Of a stretch of 6,124 bases of DNA, positions 1 to 6,099 are shown one piece after another. The stretch's first letter is position 1, and each line of letters begins with the position of its first letter. Position numbers and translations under genes: made by a program. The notes beneath the pieces were generated by a model. The model did not search any database, was not told where the DNA came from, and worked only from the letters and a program-made list of their open reading frames with translations. This stretch comes from Bacillota bacterium (GTDB taxonomy: Bacteria; Bacillota; Clostridia; Saccharofermentanales; Fastidiosipilaceae), in contig JAEWGS010000011.1 in assembly GCA_023388205.1 (NCBI GenBank), positions 1 to 6,124 of the forward strand, in the 5' to 3' direction.

Positions 1-2
1 AC

Positions 3-545
3 GCTTACTTATTAGCTTTGGGTATTTCGCGCCGTCATCTTTTCTTTGAACGCTTTTTTCTGACTTTGTTTTTCATGGTGATCCAATCTTTCTTGATTTT
101 TTCCTTGACCGTCCTCGCTTACCTCGCCTTTATACCGACTTTTCGAAACATCTTTTTTATCAAAGAGCTCTGCCTTCTTTTTCTCTCAGTCCTGTTTTAT
201 TTAGTTTGTGCTTCCAGTTTCATGCACGCCCTATGTTTTCAAAAGACGCAAAAGAGCATTGCCCGCATCTTGCTCGTCTACTTTTGTATCTCTTCTTTCC
301 CTTCGCTTGTGTTACACGGCTTGTACGCTTTGTCCTATCGTTGGCACTTCGATTTCGAACCCATCAGCAAAGTTTTAAGCTTCTTTTTCCCGTACCGACT
401 CATCGGTTCTCTCTCAAGCTTCTCAACAGGTAGCAATTGGATTTGGCGTGATCTTTTGGGCAATATTTCTGTCTGCCTATTTTGGGTCGTTCTTTTGCTC
501 TCTTTGGGGTATTGGCGCTTTTCAAAGAAAAACCTCGCCCTCTAA
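3..545 (+). CDS. ABC-2 type transporter permease, C-terminal part (5' truncated by window edge)
   Basis: This reading frame is open to the left edge. The codons before the TTG at 18 encode A-Y-L-L-A and no Shine-Dalgarno precedes that TTG, so the true start lies outside the window. The visible protein is very hydrophobic. Counting from the TTG, membrane segments lie at about residues 13-39, 46-74, 80-105 and 149-168. It opens with LGISRRHLFFERF, like the Ser-Arg-Arg cytoplasmic loop that precedes the later helices of ABC-2 permeases, and it ends in a short basic tail, RFSKKNLAL, typical of these subunits. The family exports or extracts substrates together with a separate ATPase, which is not visible here. 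The kinase and regulator genes immediately downstream suggest a peptide-antibiotic sensing and resistance transporter of the lantibiotic/bacitracin type. That role is inferred from context; the substrate is unknown. Another multi-helix membrane protein is possible. Confidence 0.6.
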   Translation, partial: AYLLALGISRRHLFFERFFLTLFFMVIQSFLIFSLTVLAYLAFIPTFRNIFFIKELCLLFLSVLFYLVCASSFMHALCFQKTQKSIARILLVYFCISSFPSLVLHGLYALSYRWHFDFEPISKVLSFFFPYRLIGSLSSFSTGSNWIWRDLLGNISVCLFWVVLLLSLGYWRFSKKNLAL

Positions 546-602
546 ATCAACAAAGGCCTACAATAACAAAACAACACGCACCCCCATTTTATTTCCCATT
601 TC

Positions 603-610
603 AAAGGAGG
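603..610 (+). promoter_or_regulatory. Shine-Dalgarno of the histidine kinase gene, unusually far from the start
   Basis: AAAGGAGG is an almost perfect anti-16S match, but 14 bases separate it from the ATG at 625; 5 to 9 is usual. No ATG, GTG or TTG lies closer in any frame, and the next residues of the 625 frame form the expected membrane helix. The ATG at 625 is therefore kept. The wide spacing may lower translation of the kinase. Confidence 0.7.
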
Positions 611-624
611 TCTAAAGAAAGCGG

Positions 625-1818
625 ATGAAAGATATTGTTCTTTATTTCATTGGACTATCTATCGTTTTCTTTTTCGCCTTCTGCTTCACGCTCTATCACC
701 TAATCGCCTTGCGTAGAAATTTGAATCACCTCTCCCGAGAACTCAATCTGCTGATCGATCATCCTCGTCTCAAAGATCGCTTCCAGCATCATCCCCCTCC
801 AGAGCTGAGAGGTATTTACACTCAAGTACAGCAACTCGCAGATTCTCGCCGCCGACTGAGCAAACATCTTGAGCAGCAAAGTCGAGAGCAAAAGAACATC
901 ATCGCTTCCATTGCCCACGATCTTCGGACCCCACTGACGTCCATTCAAGGCTATCTCGATCTCATCGACATGGAACTAAAGCATATCGCCCACAATCGAA
1001 GCAATCGAAGCGAAGCTGCCCCCGATGCATCCCCAAAAACCCAGCTAGAAACCAGGGCTTCGCATTCGCAGGCTCAAATTCGATCCTTTCTCAAAATCAT
1101 CCAAGAACGCTCGAGCGCCTTGCAAGAACAGCTCAACTCCTTTTACGAGCTTTCTCTCATCGATGCAGATATGCTCCCCAAATCGCCCAAAAAACCGGTG
1201 CAACTCTCCGAACTTCTGCGTGCAGAAATTTTATTTCAGTACGATGCGCTCCATCAGGTTTTTGGCGAAAAAGTCAACATCGACATCCAAGATCTTCCCC
1301 CGATTCTCAGTAACGCCTCTGATATCAGACGAATTTTTTCAAACCTCATCAAGAACTGTATCAATCACGGCAAAGCCCCCCTTCGCATCGAACTCAAAGC
1401 CCAAAGTCCGCTTTACATCCTCACCGTTGCGAACGCTTGGGATAATCCTGGAATCCATCATCTTGAACAAATTTTCGCTCGGAATTTTCAGGGCGATCCA
1501 AGTCGCAGCAGTCAGGGGCAACTTCATGCTGGACTTGGCATGAGCATCGTTTGGGAACTATGCAATCGTCACGGGATCGCCCTTCGTGTCGACGAAGCAA
1601 CACTTCCCTCCGGGCAGGCCGAATTATGTTTTACGCTCGGCTTTTCTGAAGCCAACAGGATCGATCTTGAAAAAAATGCGGATCCTTCGTCCCTTGATTC
1701 GTTCCTCGATTCGGCCCTCGATTCGCCCCTAGACTCACCCCTTGATTCACCCCTCGAAGATAAAGACGCCTGTCAAACTCAAGGCGCATCAACACGCGAT
1801 CGCAACGACCACACTTAA
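625..1818 (+). CDS. One-helix sensor histidine kinase (intramembrane-sensing type)
   Basis: A 397-residue membrane kinase that should autophosphorylate on His and pass the phosphate to the regulator encoded next. One hydrophobic helix (about 4-28) is followed directly by a cytoplasmic linker, so there is no extracytoplasmic sensor domain. The H box is AHDLRTPLTSIQGYLDLI with phosphoacceptor H98. The ATPase domain shows the N box NLIKNCINHG (N240, N244), an F-box-like IFARNFQGD (about 283-291) and the G2 box GLGMS (303-307). The G1 box is degenerate, NAWDNPGI instead of DNGxGI, as I recall for kinases paired with lantibiotic-type ABC transporters. Oddities: the turn between the two DHp helices carries roughly 30 extra polar residues (about 118-150), and a repetitive tail follows the catalytic domain (357-397). 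The gene lies 79 bases after the permease and 74 before the regulator, probably in one operon. Kinase assignment is firm; the signal is inferred to come through the permease. Confidence 0.93.
   Translation: MKDIVLYFIGLSIVFFFAFCFTLYHLIALRRNLNHLSRELNLLIDHPRLKDRFQHHPPPELRGIYTQVQQLADSRRRLSKHLEQQSREQKNIIASIAHDLRTPLTSIQGYLDLIDMELKHIAHNRSNRSEAAPDASPKTQLETRASHSQAQIRSFLKIIQERSSALQEQLNSFYELSLIDADMLPKSPKKPVQLSELLRAEILFQYDALHQVFGEKVNIDIQDLPPILSNASDIRRIFSNLIKNCINHGKAPLRIELKAQSPLYILTVANAWDNPGIHHLEQIFARNFQGDPSRSSQGQLHAGLGMSIVWELCNRHGIALRVDEATLPSGQAELCFTLGFSEANRIDLEKNADPSSLDSFLDSALDSPLDSPLDSPLEDKDACQTQGASTRDRNDHT
994..1011 (+). repeat. Two tandem copies of a 9-base unit inside the kinase gene
   Basis: AATCGAAGC occurs twice in tandem (994-1002, 1003-1011), followed by a partial copy GAAGC (1012-1016). 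It encodes N-R-S-N-R-S-E within the polar insertion between the two DHp helices. Because the unit is a multiple of three, gain or loss of a copy keeps the frame. Confidence 0.8.
1692..1751 (+). repeat. Five tandem 12-base units at the 3' end of the kinase gene
   Basis: Five 12-base units with consensus CCTCGATTCGCC start at 1692, 1704, 1716, 1728 and 1740; a partial sixth follows at 1752. They encode a tetrapeptide repeat of the form L-D-S-x (x = F, A, P, P, P) at residues 357-376, ending in LED. Units differ at a few bases, so the array is not brand new. It lies outside the ATPase domain and keeps the frame whatever the copy number, so length could vary between strains. Confidence 0.88.
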
Positions 1819-1892
1819 ACCCCCGCTACACAAGTCAAAGCCCCAAAGCAAATCAAAAAGCGCATAAATTAAACCATTCGGAGGAACCTGCC

Positions 1893-2594
1893 ATGGCCGA
1901 GCAAAACATTCAAATTCTTATCGTAGAAGACGATCCGCATATCAATGATTTGCTTCGCATCATTTTAGGGCATATCCCCAACGTCGATATGAGCACCTGT
2001 TTCCGGGGCGACGAGGCCGCCGAGCTCGCCACGAAAACGCACCCCGACCTCGTCATTTTGGACTTAATGCTCCCTGGACGAAGTGGCGAAACACTCGTTC
2101 CTCTCTTCCAACAAAAAGGCTGCGATGTTGTCGTCATCACGGCCAAGGGAGATGTGCAGACGCTCGTTAATGTACTTGAATTAGGTGCTTCGGATTACAT
2201 TTCTAAACCCTTCCGTGCAGAAGAGGTCATCGCGCGCGTCAAGCGCCTCATTGAACAACGCCGACCTGGTCTCGAGCAATCCCTCGAATATCGAGGCATT
2301 CGCATCATCCCTAAGACACGCAAAGCCTATTATCTAGATCAAGAACTCCCTTTAACCCAAAAAGAATTTGGCATCCTTGAACTTTTTCTCAAAGATCCCG
2401 AACGCGTCTTCACAAAGTCTCAAGTTTACGAACTGGTCTGGGGGCAAGATTTCTTGTGTGACAATACCATCTCCGTGCACCTATCTCATCTGCGCGCGAA
2501 GCTCGCTCAAGCCGGTTGCCCCAATTGCTTTAAGGTTGTCTGGGGATTAGGCTGGCGCTTGTTTGATCAAAGTTCAGATGCGAACGAACAATAA
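1893..2594 (+). CDS. OmpR/PhoB-family two-component response regulator
   Basis: A 233-residue cytoplasmic transcription factor, full length for the family. The receiver domain (about 6-120) has the acidic pocket E12-D13-D14, phosphoacceptor D57 in LVILDLMLPG, T83 and K105 in DYISKPF, which are all the residues needed for phosphotransfer. The winged-helix DNA-binding domain (about 130-228) shows LTQKEFGILELFLKDPERVF, then the recognition-helix region with TISVHLSHLRAKL and the terminal beta hairpin VVWGLGWRL. The start is well supported by CGGAGGA at 1879-1885, 8 bases before the ATG. Its partner should be the kinase encoded just upstream, and its likely target is the promoter of this transporter operon, which is outside the window. 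Family assignment is certain; target genes and signal are inferred from context. The order kinase then regulator is the reverse of many Firmicutes systems. Confidence 0.95.
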   Translation: MAEQNIQILIVEDDPHINDLLRIILGHIPNVDMSTCFRGDEAAELATKTHPDLVILDLMLPGRSGETLVPLFQQKGCDVVVITAKGDVQTLVNVLELGASDYISKPFRAEEVIARVKRLIEQRRPGLEQSLEYRGIRIIPKTRKAYYLDQELPLTQKEFGILELFLKDPERVFTKSQVYELVWGQDFLCDNTISVHLSHLRAKLAQAGCPNCFKVVWGLGWRLFDQSSDANEQ

Positions 2595-2610
2595 AGTTCC
2601 ACGTGGAACA
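2595..2610. other. parS: Candidate parS site (ParB binding, chromosome segregation)
   Basis: AGTTCCACGTGGAACA contains a perfect 14-base palindrome (2596-2609) with a CACGTG centre. Known chromosomal parS sites follow the pattern TGTTnCACGTGnAACA. This site agrees except for the first base (A for T) and the symmetric C/G pair at the variable position flanking the core, a variant seen in parS of several phyla. It sits in the intergenic gap one base after a stop codon. Family knowledge: ParB loads on parS, slides as a CTP clamp and recruits SMC, and such sites usually cluster around the replication origin. Origin proximity here is inference. An alternative is a weak 5-bp RNA hairpin followed by a T run. 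Confidence 0.72.
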
Positions 2611-2625
2611 TTTTTGAAAAAAACG

Positions 2626-2655
2626 CAAAAGCCCGGACGTCATCCCGGGCTTTTG
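2626..2655. terminator. Bidirectional intrinsic terminator between convergent genes
   Basis: CAAAAGCCCGG (2626-2636) pairs perfectly with CCGGGCTTTTG (2645-2655) around an 8-base loop, giving an 11-bp stem. Read on the plus strand, the stem ends in TTTTG and would stop transcription from the response regulator operon. Read on the minus strand, it is followed by a run of seven T (complement of 2617-2623), so it would stop transcription of the transglutaminase-like gene, whose stop codon lies 42 bases before it. The convergent layout fits a shared terminator. Confidence 0.88.
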
Positions 2656-2697
2656 TCTAATTGACTTTTGAAAAAGTGTCAGCTCTTTTGTCCCCAT

Positions 2698-5436
2698 TTA
2701 GATGTCTTTGAGCGCCTGCAAAATCTCCGTTCCAGAATTGACGCGATACCCTGTAAAGCTAAAGGCCACCTCTTGCTTTTCATCTGCGACACAGACCAAA
2801 GGTAGCTCCCGAATCGGGCAGGTCAGAAGATGGTAAAGCGTCTTAGGTAAGGACTCATCCATCAAGGCCAAGCGCAGCTCAGCCCAACCACGACATAAAT
2901 GTCTCACACGTGGATGCTCAAGGTCTGAGGCTTGAAGCCCAACAAGAACACAGCGTTTCGCTTCCTGAGCCAAAGCCTCGTGTACAGATTCCAAATCTTG
3001 CATCAGGTGCGAGAAGGGTTCCCCGTTCGCCTCAAAGAAAATAAACAGACGGCGGCCCTCATCGAAAAGCGCCTGACTGCTCATATTGTGACACGCTGAT
3101 GGATCGAAGCGTTCACTGGACAAAAGCGCTTGAACAGCTCCTTTTTCGGCGACAGAGAGAGAAAATTCTGGCAAAGCTGAGCGCCCTTGATCTTCCAATG
3201 GCGCCTCAAGCAAAGCGACTTCAAAACGTTCTTCTTGGCCGGCTTCAAGATGAAACGCCTTGCGCTTGATCAGCTGATCCCCGCTCGGCAAACGTCTCAC
3301 CTGCGTCCACATATACCATCCGGGGGCAAGCTCGATCTCCGCCTTTGAAACCCCTTTACCCAAATGGATCAGCTCAGGATTGACGAAGCGCCACTTTCCC
3401 TTTTCTAAAACTTCTAAGGAAAACTGTTCGCTAAAACGCAGCTCCTGTTCGGGGTCCTTTTTGACCAGGCTAAGCTGCGCTTTCTTAAACGCTGTCACGC
3501 CTTCTCTGGCTTCAACTTGATCTTCAGCCTTTTGGTCTGGCTTTTGTTCATCAAGCGTCACCCCAAAAAGCGGGCGCTCCGTTTTCGTTTCAAAGTCCAG
3601 GTAAACAGCTCGTCCCGTCATCGCCTCGTAGCGACAGGGAATGCCAAAACTGCGTGCCATCGCCATCGCCAGAAGTTTTCGTGCAGGCTCCGAGCCCGAT
3701 TGCCACTTAAGGCAGCGCAGCGGTTCTAAATGCGCCAAAGCGTAATCCGCCGTCTGATTGAGCGCAATATGTTCTTCGATATAAGCTGCAATACGCTCGG
3801 GCTGAGCTTTGAATTCCGCCTTACTTTTTTCGTCAAAAGCAGCGTTCAAGCCTTCACGATAAGCACTCAGCATCTCACGGCCAAAGCGAGGACAAAGGAG
3901 ATATCGGTCAAATTCGTCCTGAGTTAAACCTGAAGCATAGGCCTCTTTTTCCATCTCAAAAGCTTTGAGATAAGTTTCCAAAAGATCAGCCGGCGTATCT
4001 GCATAGTCCTTGAGTTCCAAGGTGTTTAACAAACGAAGTCGTTGCGCTTTCGTATAAGGGCTCGCTTCTCGGTTCAAAAATTTTGAGATCTCCTCTCGAG
4101 AAGCCCTCGCCGCAAATAAAATATCCGCCTCGCTCAAGGTTTTTTTGCCTTTGGGATCAAAGCCCATGTCTCGAACTTCTGACAAGCCTTCTTGATCCGG
4201 CCGACCAAAGCTCGCCTCGAAGGCTTTGCGTTCGGCCTCCGCCTGCTGATATCGTGCCTCATGCTGCGCCTTTTGAGCTTCATCGACGGTGGCCAAGGCA
4301 ACACTTTGCGCAGGTGGTGCGTAAAAATGCGCCAATTCTGCTTCCGCCGCTTGAATCAAGTCCTCCATCTCACCCAAAGACGCCCAGTCCAGCTCTATTT
4401 TTTGAGGCTCATCTAAGCGCAGGTGCTTTTCATAAATTTTTTCACCGTCACCGACTTGAAGGACAAAAGAAGCTTTCGCCAAATCGGCATGCACACACGC
4501 TCCCGAAGTAAAAGCAAAGCGGAGAATCGGCGACACAGCCGCATAATTGACAACAGAAATGCTTGCCCAAAACTTCTGTCCCGCAGCGCCTTTAACGACA
4601 AGATCCAAAGATGTGGGCTCAAAGTAGCGCGCAGAAACATTAACCAGACCAGCGGGATCCACATGATCCAAAGGCAAATCTCCCGGCGCTAACAGATCTG
4701 TAAAAGAACGCGTCAGCACAATAGCCGCACGCCGCGCCGAACCATCGAACCAGCCGCAATCAAGGGTCGCTTCAGGTTCACACGCGCCAAAATAGCGCCA
4801 ATTTCCATCCACATAAGCTTCAACCCAAGCGTGATTGTCATCGGTGTGCGCCCAGAACGGAGAATAGATTTGCCGCGCTGGAATGCCCACGGAACGCAGC
4901 GCTGAAACGACAAACGTCGACTCTTCGCCACAGCGCCCACCCGCTCGCTTAATAAAGGTCAGGGGCGAAACCGAGCGGGAATTGGTCGACTGATAAGTCC
5001 CTTTGGAAAAGCTGAAATAATTGACGGCCTGTACTTTTTCTTCTGCAGACTTGCCTTGAACCAGAGGACGCAGCAGCTCTGCCAAGTCTTGACGGCACAA
5101 CTCAATATTTTCACTATTCACACGCGGCATGAGGATGTAATTCAAAAAAAGAGCGTCTCGAATGTTCGGATCTGAAACAAACTCATCACAAAGGCTCAAG
5201 GTCTCGCGACAATGTTTGAGCCAAAAGCTATAGTCGTGATTTTGCAAATCACTTTCGGGCAGATAGGCCAAAATAAAATCCATGGACGCCTGCTCATCGG
5301 CATTTAACGGCGCTTCTTGCTTCGCCGCACGCTCGTCCTCGCGCCATTTTTCAAGCCAGATCGCCGACATCTGTGCCGTTCTCGCCATTGCTTTTTGCGC
5401 CAAGCTTTTCGCTAGTTTTTCAGAAACATATGCCAT
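2698..5436 (-). CDS. Large transglutaminase-like domain protein with thioredoxin-like C terminus
   Basis: A 912-residue protein without signal peptide or membrane helix, so probably cytoplasmic. An N-terminal helical region (about 1-145, with LNYILMPRVNSENIE) precedes a transglutaminase-like domain. This has nucleophile C169 in GGRCGEESTFVVSALRSVGI and H202 in DDNHAWVEAYVDGNW, followed by YFGACEPEATLDCGWF. The usual third-triad Asp position (Trp+4) is Gly217, so E220 may serve instead. Next come a beta-rich stretch (about 275-350), a charged coiled-coil-like segment (384-410), a helical region, and a second, degenerate transglutaminase-like unit (about 555-615, with ARKLLAMAMARSFGIPCRYE). The C terminus (about 795-912) resembles a thioredoxin/TlpA fold (RRLFIFFEANGEPFSHL, ELPLVCVADE, GYRVNSGTEILQAL) but lacks CXXC. 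Related long proteins occur in Clostridia and Bacteroidetes, mostly annotated by domain only. GGAGGA (5443-5448) lies 6 bases before the ATG. The substrate is unknown; a protease or amidase role is as plausible as crosslinking. Confidence 0.88.
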   Translation of the reverse strand: MAYVSEKLAKSLAQKAMARTAQMSAIWLEKWREDERAAKQEAPLNADEQASMDFILAYLPESDLQNHDYSFWLKHCRETLSLCDEFVSDPNIRDALFLNYILMPRVNSENIELCRQDLAELLRPLVQGKSAEEKVQAVNYFSFSKGTYQSTNSRSVSPLTFIKRAGGRCGEESTFVVSALRSVGIPARQIYSPFWAHTDDNHAWVEAYVDGNWRYFGACEPEATLDCGWFDGSARRAAIVLTRSFTDLLAPGDLPLDHVDPAGLVNVSARYFEPTSLDLVVKGAAGQKFWASISVVNYAAVSPILRFAFTSGACVHADLAKASFVLQVGDGEKIYEKHLRLDEPQKIELDWASLGEMEDLIQAAEAELAHFYAPPAQSVALATVDEAQKAQHEARYQQAEAERKAFEASFGRPDQEGLSEVRDMGFDPKGKKTLSEADILFAARASREEISKFLNREASPYTKAQRLRLLNTLELKDYADTPADLLETYLKAFEMEKEAYASGLTQDEFDRYLLCPRFGREMLSAYREGLNAAFDEKSKAEFKAQPERIAAYIEEHIALNQTADYALAHLEPLRCLKWQSGSEPARKLLAMAMARSFGIPCRYEAMTGRAVYLDFETKTERPLFGVTLDEQKPDQKAEDQVEAREGVTAFKKAQLSLVKKDPEQELRFSEQFSLEVLEKGKWRFVNPELIHLGKGVSKAEIELAPGWYMWTQVRRLPSGDQLIKRKAFHLEAGQEERFEVALLEAPLEDQGRSALPEFSLSVAEKGAVQALLSSERFDPSACHNMSSQALFDEGRRLFIFFEANGEPFSHLMQDLESVHEALAQEAKRCVLVGLQASDLEHPRVRHLCRGWAELRLALMDESLPKTLYHLLTCPIRELPLVCVADEKQEVAFSFTGYRVNSGTEILQALKDI

Positions 5437-5442
5437 CTTCTG

Positions 5443-5448
5443 TCCTCC
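5443..5448 (-). promoter_or_regulatory. Shine-Dalgarno of the transglutaminase-like gene
   Basis: On the minus strand GGAGGA lies 6 bases before the ATG at 5436. This fixes the start and supports a protein beginning MAYVSEKLAK with no signal peptide. Confidence 0.85.
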
Positions 5449-5459
5449 GCATATAGAAA

Positions 5460-5480
5460 AAGCCGCCTTTTCGACGACTT
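5460..5480 (-). terminator. Hairpin with T run just ahead of the transglutaminase-like gene (weak terminator or attenuator)
   Basis: On the minus strand AAGTCGTC, loop GAAAA, then GGCGGCTT forms an 8-bp stem with two G-U pairs, continuing into a run of T. It lies 11 bases upstream of the Shine-Dalgarno sequence and 55 bases after the isochorismatase-like stop codon. It could end transcripts of that gene, attenuate read-through, or protect the mRNA 5' end. I see no convincing promoter between it and the downstream start, so complete termination here would leave the large gene without an obvious promoter. Confidence 0.45.
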
Positions 5481-5501
5481 ATTCGCTTGTTTTTTACCGC
5501 T

Positions 5502-5519
5502 TCATTTTGCTCATTTTGC
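5502..5519. repeat. Two tandem copies of a 9-base unit in the intergenic gap
   Basis: TCATTTTGC occurs twice in direct tandem (5502-5510, 5511-5519) in the roughly 100-base gap between the isochorismatase-like and transglutaminase-like genes. It is too short to assign a role; it could be a slippage duplication or a pair of protein-binding half sites. Confidence 0.6.
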
Positions 5520-5535
5520 GTCTTAATCAAAGGTT

Positions 5536-6099
5536 TTATTTGATCAATTGAGAGATTTGCTTAAAATTCGGATTTTTTGCGTCTCCCAAAAGATCAAACA
5601 GCAAAGTTTCGGTCGGAAGCACCTGAGCTCCGATTTGGCGCATCGCACTCAAAGCCAGTTCGCTATCTTCTTTTTCTCGAGACCCCACACAGTCAGAAGC
5701 CACCGTCACTTGCATCCCTAAGGCCAGCAGATCACGGCAAGTCTGATACACACAAATATGCGTTTCCATGCCCGTCAAAATCACGTGGCGAAGCCCCTTT
5801 GAAATCCACTCAGATACCAGTTCTGGGTGCGCTTCAACGAAGCTAAAAGCGGTCTTCGAAAAGACGTTTCGATCGCCTTCTTCCATCCAAGGATAAAGGG
5901 CGTTAACGGTCGATCCCAAGCCTTTGGGATACTGCTCGCTATAAACGGTTTTAACACCCAAGATCTGGGCGCCTGCCAAAAGCACACAGTGCCGTTCAAC
6001 AATCGCTTCACTCTCTTCAATCACGGGTACCAGACGTTCTTGCACATCGACCACGAGCAGCACTGTCTCTTCCGCTCTCGGCCTACGCACCGTCTGCAC
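5536..6099 (-). CDS. Isochorismatase-like cysteine hydrolase (start uncertain)
   Basis: A 187-residue cytoplasmic hydrolase of the isochorismatase/nicotinamidase superfamily. The catalytic triad is visible: D18 in LLVVDVQERLVP, K82 in VFSKTAFS and C116 in GMETHICVYQTCRDLL, with the cis-peptide region at about G110-H114. The motif GMETHICV and the overall length resemble the ISOC1/YcaC-like branch, whose substrates are mostly unknown, rather than a dedicated nicotinamidase or enterobactin isochorismatase. The start given is a GTG at 6099, but its only Shine-Dalgarno-like sequence, AAAGG, is one base away. The frame stays open through Y-P-T-A-T-N-K-G to the window edge, so the true start may lie outside. 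The transglutaminase-like gene follows in the same direction after about 100 bases and may be co-transcribed, although a hairpin intervenes. No functional link between the two is evident. Confidence 0.88.
   Translation of the reverse strand: MQTVRRPRAEETVLLVVDVQERLVPVIEESEAIVERHCVLLAGAQILGVKTVYSEQYPKGLGSTVNALYPWMEEGDRNVFSKTAFSFVEAHPELVSEWISKGLRHVILTGMETHICVYQTCRDLLALGMQVTVASDCVGSREKEDSELALSAMRQIGAQVLPTETLLFDLLGDAKNPNFKQISQLIK

Noticed and set aside
559..564. TACAAT considered as a -10 element for the kinase gene
   Set aside because: No acceptable -35 hexamer at 16-18 bases upstream; a single hexamer is not enough to call a promoter.
2596..2615. Palindrome plus T run considered as a separate intrinsic terminator
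   Set aside because: Only a 5-bp stem with a 4-base loop is possible in RNA, and a much stronger 11-bp terminator follows 16 bases later. The match to parS explains the perfect palindrome better.
2661..2697. TTGACT and a small AT-rich inverted repeat between the terminator and the transglutaminase-like stop codon
   Set aside because: There is no matching -10, and the promoter would point antisense into a convergent gene. The inverted repeat has only 5 AT-rich pairs.
2907..2912. Second CACGTG hexamer, considered as another parS
   Set aside because: Flanks (CTCA before, GATG after) lack the GTTn/nAAC arms, and it lies inside coding sequence. Chance hexamer.
4083..4511. 142-residue plus-strand open frame antisense to the transglutaminase-like gene
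   Set aside because: Pro/Ser/Arg/His-rich composition typical of an antisense shadow, no ribosome binding site, and fully inside a gene with clear protein motifs. The other overlapping frames at 206-433, 700-948, 1163-1543 and 5577-5846 were rejected for the same reasons.
5782..5787. Third CACGTG hexamer, considered as parS
   Set aside because: Flanks AAAT and GCGA do not match parS arms; it encodes part of the conserved HVIL strand of the hydrolase.
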